Shown: positions 61,701 to 64,000 of the stretch, piece by piece | Layout of the letters: every line of letters begins with the position of its first letter | Numbering within the stretch: position 1 is the stretch's first letter | Origin: Pithys albifrons albifrons | Lineage: Eukaryota; Chordata; Aves; Passeriformes; Thamnophilidae | Assembly (NCBI RefSeq): GCF_047495875.1 | Contig: NC_092460.1 | Span: 36,354,554 to 36,418,553, forward strand | DNA length: 64,000 nt | Reading direction: 5' to 3' | Translations under genes and position numbers: made by a program | The notes under the pieces: generated by a model | The model's database searches: none | The model's input: only the letters and a program-made list of their open reading frames with translations | Told to the model about the DNA's origin: nothing

Positions 61701-64000
61701 CTCTCCATTTGAGGCAATGAGGAGAGTTAGACACTTCAAGATGCACCTATATCCTCATCCCTTACTGTGCACCAACTCATCTCAAAGAATAAAAAAATTC
61801 AGGCAATTAACTCAACTTAGGCACACAACTCAGGCTTGAGATATGAGGCAGAATTAAACCCATGCTTACCACTTCATGTTATGAATCCCTCAACTCCTAA
61901 ACACAGATTTCCTTGGCTAATCATAAAGGTATGCTTCAAAACCATTCACCCTGCTTGCTGTAAATAATTGAATCAATTATTCTGTGTTCCAGAAATGCAC
62001 TGCTAAAATTCGCCACTTTTCTGTGCATCCAACATCTACAGCTGGGCTTGCTTTCCACAGTCCTCCCTCCAGTGAGGTGCCAGCATTGACTTAGATTCTG
62101 CCAAAAAGCCCAGGTACTGCTTTGCTGTCATGATGGAAGGACTTGGCCTTTCTCCTGTATTCTTTATAAGCATCCATGTAAGAGACTTAGAACGGATGCT
62201 GAGGATTAGCTATATATAATACTTCCAAAAGGACCAAACAGAAAGGAGTAGGTTCATGCAACTAACCACATCACACCAGTGCAGGCCAAAAATATTCTCC
62301 TCAACAGACAAAACCAGAAACAGCAGAGTATGTGTGACTAAGCAACTACTCAGCATAAGTGATCTAAATCACAATGATTTAGATGTTCTTGATATTTGGT
62401 CTTATATTGTATTGAGGACACTTCAGTGCAACTCCTAGCATCCAATTCTGTATTAGCTAGAGTTGTACATATTAACTTCTCTACAACATTGATTCTGTCT
62501 TCATGTTGACAAGTCTCATGTCCCTTCCTAATACAGCATTATTAGGGATTTTTTTTAATCACAAACCAGACACAACAGTCAGCTAAATCAAGAAATTCAG
62601 TTTAAGAAAAGCAATAGATATTGAGCCTCTAGAGCACTTTGGGGTCAAATTTTCTGTCTTTCCTCCACAGCAAAGGAGGACCACAAATATACATTAAAAA
62701 CAAAAAACAAAAAAAAAATAGAGCAAGAGGACGAAAATACGAAAATTAGAGTGGAATCACTTGCCTCCAGCATCTGGCTCTTGAAGAGAAAGATGCGTGA
62801 CTACCATTTTTTCATTACACTCCACTCATACGATCCTTACCACTCTCTATTAGATGGAGAGTCTCACTAGATGATTCACAAAGCTCCCTGTCTGCCAAGC
62901 ATATTTGGGGCCATGTAATTTTACCCTTTGATTATAAATACTGTTGTTATGTAAGGATGTGGGCACATTTACCAGGTCATCATTTCTTTTGGGAGGCCGC
63001 AGTCCTGAATTGCAAGCTGTAGTCAGCAACAAACTCTGCCTGATGTTCTGCTAGTTAAGTAATGCTTAAATAAGAATGGTATCAAAGTGATAGATGCAAG
63101 CCCTTTTTGCTTTGCTCTTTTCATGGCCTCAGTCTACATTTTAGGTCCAAAAGTACTGTGAAGTATTGTCGACGGTGCTGATAATGAAAACTGAAGTTAC
63201 GGCTGCCTAACATTCTCAGTTATAACCTCTTATTTTCAGTCATTTATAACTTTGCCAAAAACAATGCCTCAAGCTGGTTTAAAGGAGGCGGGGATCAGTA
63301 ATTAAGTTAATCTGTTCCAGAGAGCATGAAGGAAAACTAGTCTTTAATATCATATTTAAAGAAAAAAAAACCCACAAGAACACTCCAGTCATTTCTTTGA
63401 AGCATCCATACATTTCACTGCTCTAAAGCTAGCATAAGTTTGTAAAGGATTGTCCTAAAATAAAGAAGTTTCTATTTCACAAAGCCTATGGGTACAACCA
63501 AACAAAAACCACAAAACCAATAAACAGACACAAAATAACTTTTAACTTATTTACAGGAACAGGGTTCACAGGCAACAGGGAACATGCCCCAGAACAATGA
63601 TTCAGACCTCTGTGTTAGCCCAGTTGCACTGAGCATGGTCATCCGTCACTTCTTCCCTACACCATCAGCAAAAGGAGCAGACAACAAATTTGAGGAAGAA
63701 GGGGTGAATTAAGTAATGAAGCACTTTGTGAGAAGTAATTTCTTAAAAGAGTGAAACTCTGGAGTCTTTCTGTTCCTCCTTTCCAGCTATTCTCTTTGCA
63801 CAGCAGTATGCAAATTTGTGTAAAGCTATGTAAATGCAGGACCCACTGTATTCTGTTCCCTGGATGCATCTCAGCACACTGGACTCTCTCCCTTCAAGGA
63901 CCAGTCTGCAGCCCCTCTCTACCTTCGTGACCACAAACACCACATTTAGGAAGATGGGGAGAAGCTGAAACACTATGTTGTAGCAGGTTGTGATGTGTCA
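58763..64000. other. Intergenic DNA, nothing firm
   Basis: No gene is supported. The stretch 61,640-61,850 contains GAGAGTTAGACACTTCAAG and AACTTAGGCACACAACTCAGG, which recall old sauropsid interspersed repeats built of TTAGGCACCTAA words, but no family could be named. A-rich tracts occur at 61,316-61,326 (T run on +) and 62,695-62,720. Frames up to 97 codons lack domains. Confidence 0.4.

Overview
This window looks like AT-rich, gene-poor euchromatin from a bird. The evidence is the CR1-type LINE relics, one with the AT-rich 3' tail that bird CR1 copies carry (near 47.48 kb). There are also two solo-LTR-like insertions of the TGG(G)TTGAGCTGGCAAAATGCC type, which I recall as common in bird, especially songbird, genomes, plus several ancient MIR-type SINE relics. 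The family assignments come from recognising consensus-like words by eye; no database search was run.

I see no convincing protein-coding exon. The longest open frames (177, 155 and 147 codons) lie in random-looking AT-rich or low-complexity DNA, have no recognisable domain and no splice context, and are treated as chance. No tRNA, rRNA, CRISPR or bacterial-type feature was seen. The best gene-related signal is a locally CpG-rich block at about 44.58-45.02 kb. It ends in a plausible splice donor (CTG|GTAGGT at 45,021) and could be a non-coding or 5'-UTR first exon with its promoter, oriented +.

Layout: 1-12 kb is AT-rich intergenic DNA with a MIR relic (3.56 kb), old minus-strand LINE relics (5.37 and 6.15-6.58 kb) and a 108-nt nested hairpin (8.52 kb). 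12.2-14.4 kb is more GC-rich and dense in transcription-factor-like words, with a G-quadruplex tract. 14.8-28 kb is intergenic with MIR and CR1 relics and small tandem duplications near 20.6 and 21.6-21.9 kb. 28.0-31.2 kb is a cluster that reads like conserved non-coding regulatory DNA. 31.8-44.4 kb is intergenic with simple repeats and more MIR relics. 44.6-45.0 kb holds the CpG-rich candidate first exon. 47.2-48.0 kb holds a CR1 3' end and a near-perfect 122-bp tandem duplication. 50.0-50.6 and 58.1-58.8 kb are two diverged, same-orientation LTRs. Between them, 52.1-53.4 kb again reads like regulatory DNA.

Taken together this resembles an intron or gene desert around a developmental regulator, with scattered candidate enhancers. 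That is inference. The gene it would serve cannot be named from this sequence, and no previously undescribed system could be demonstrated.
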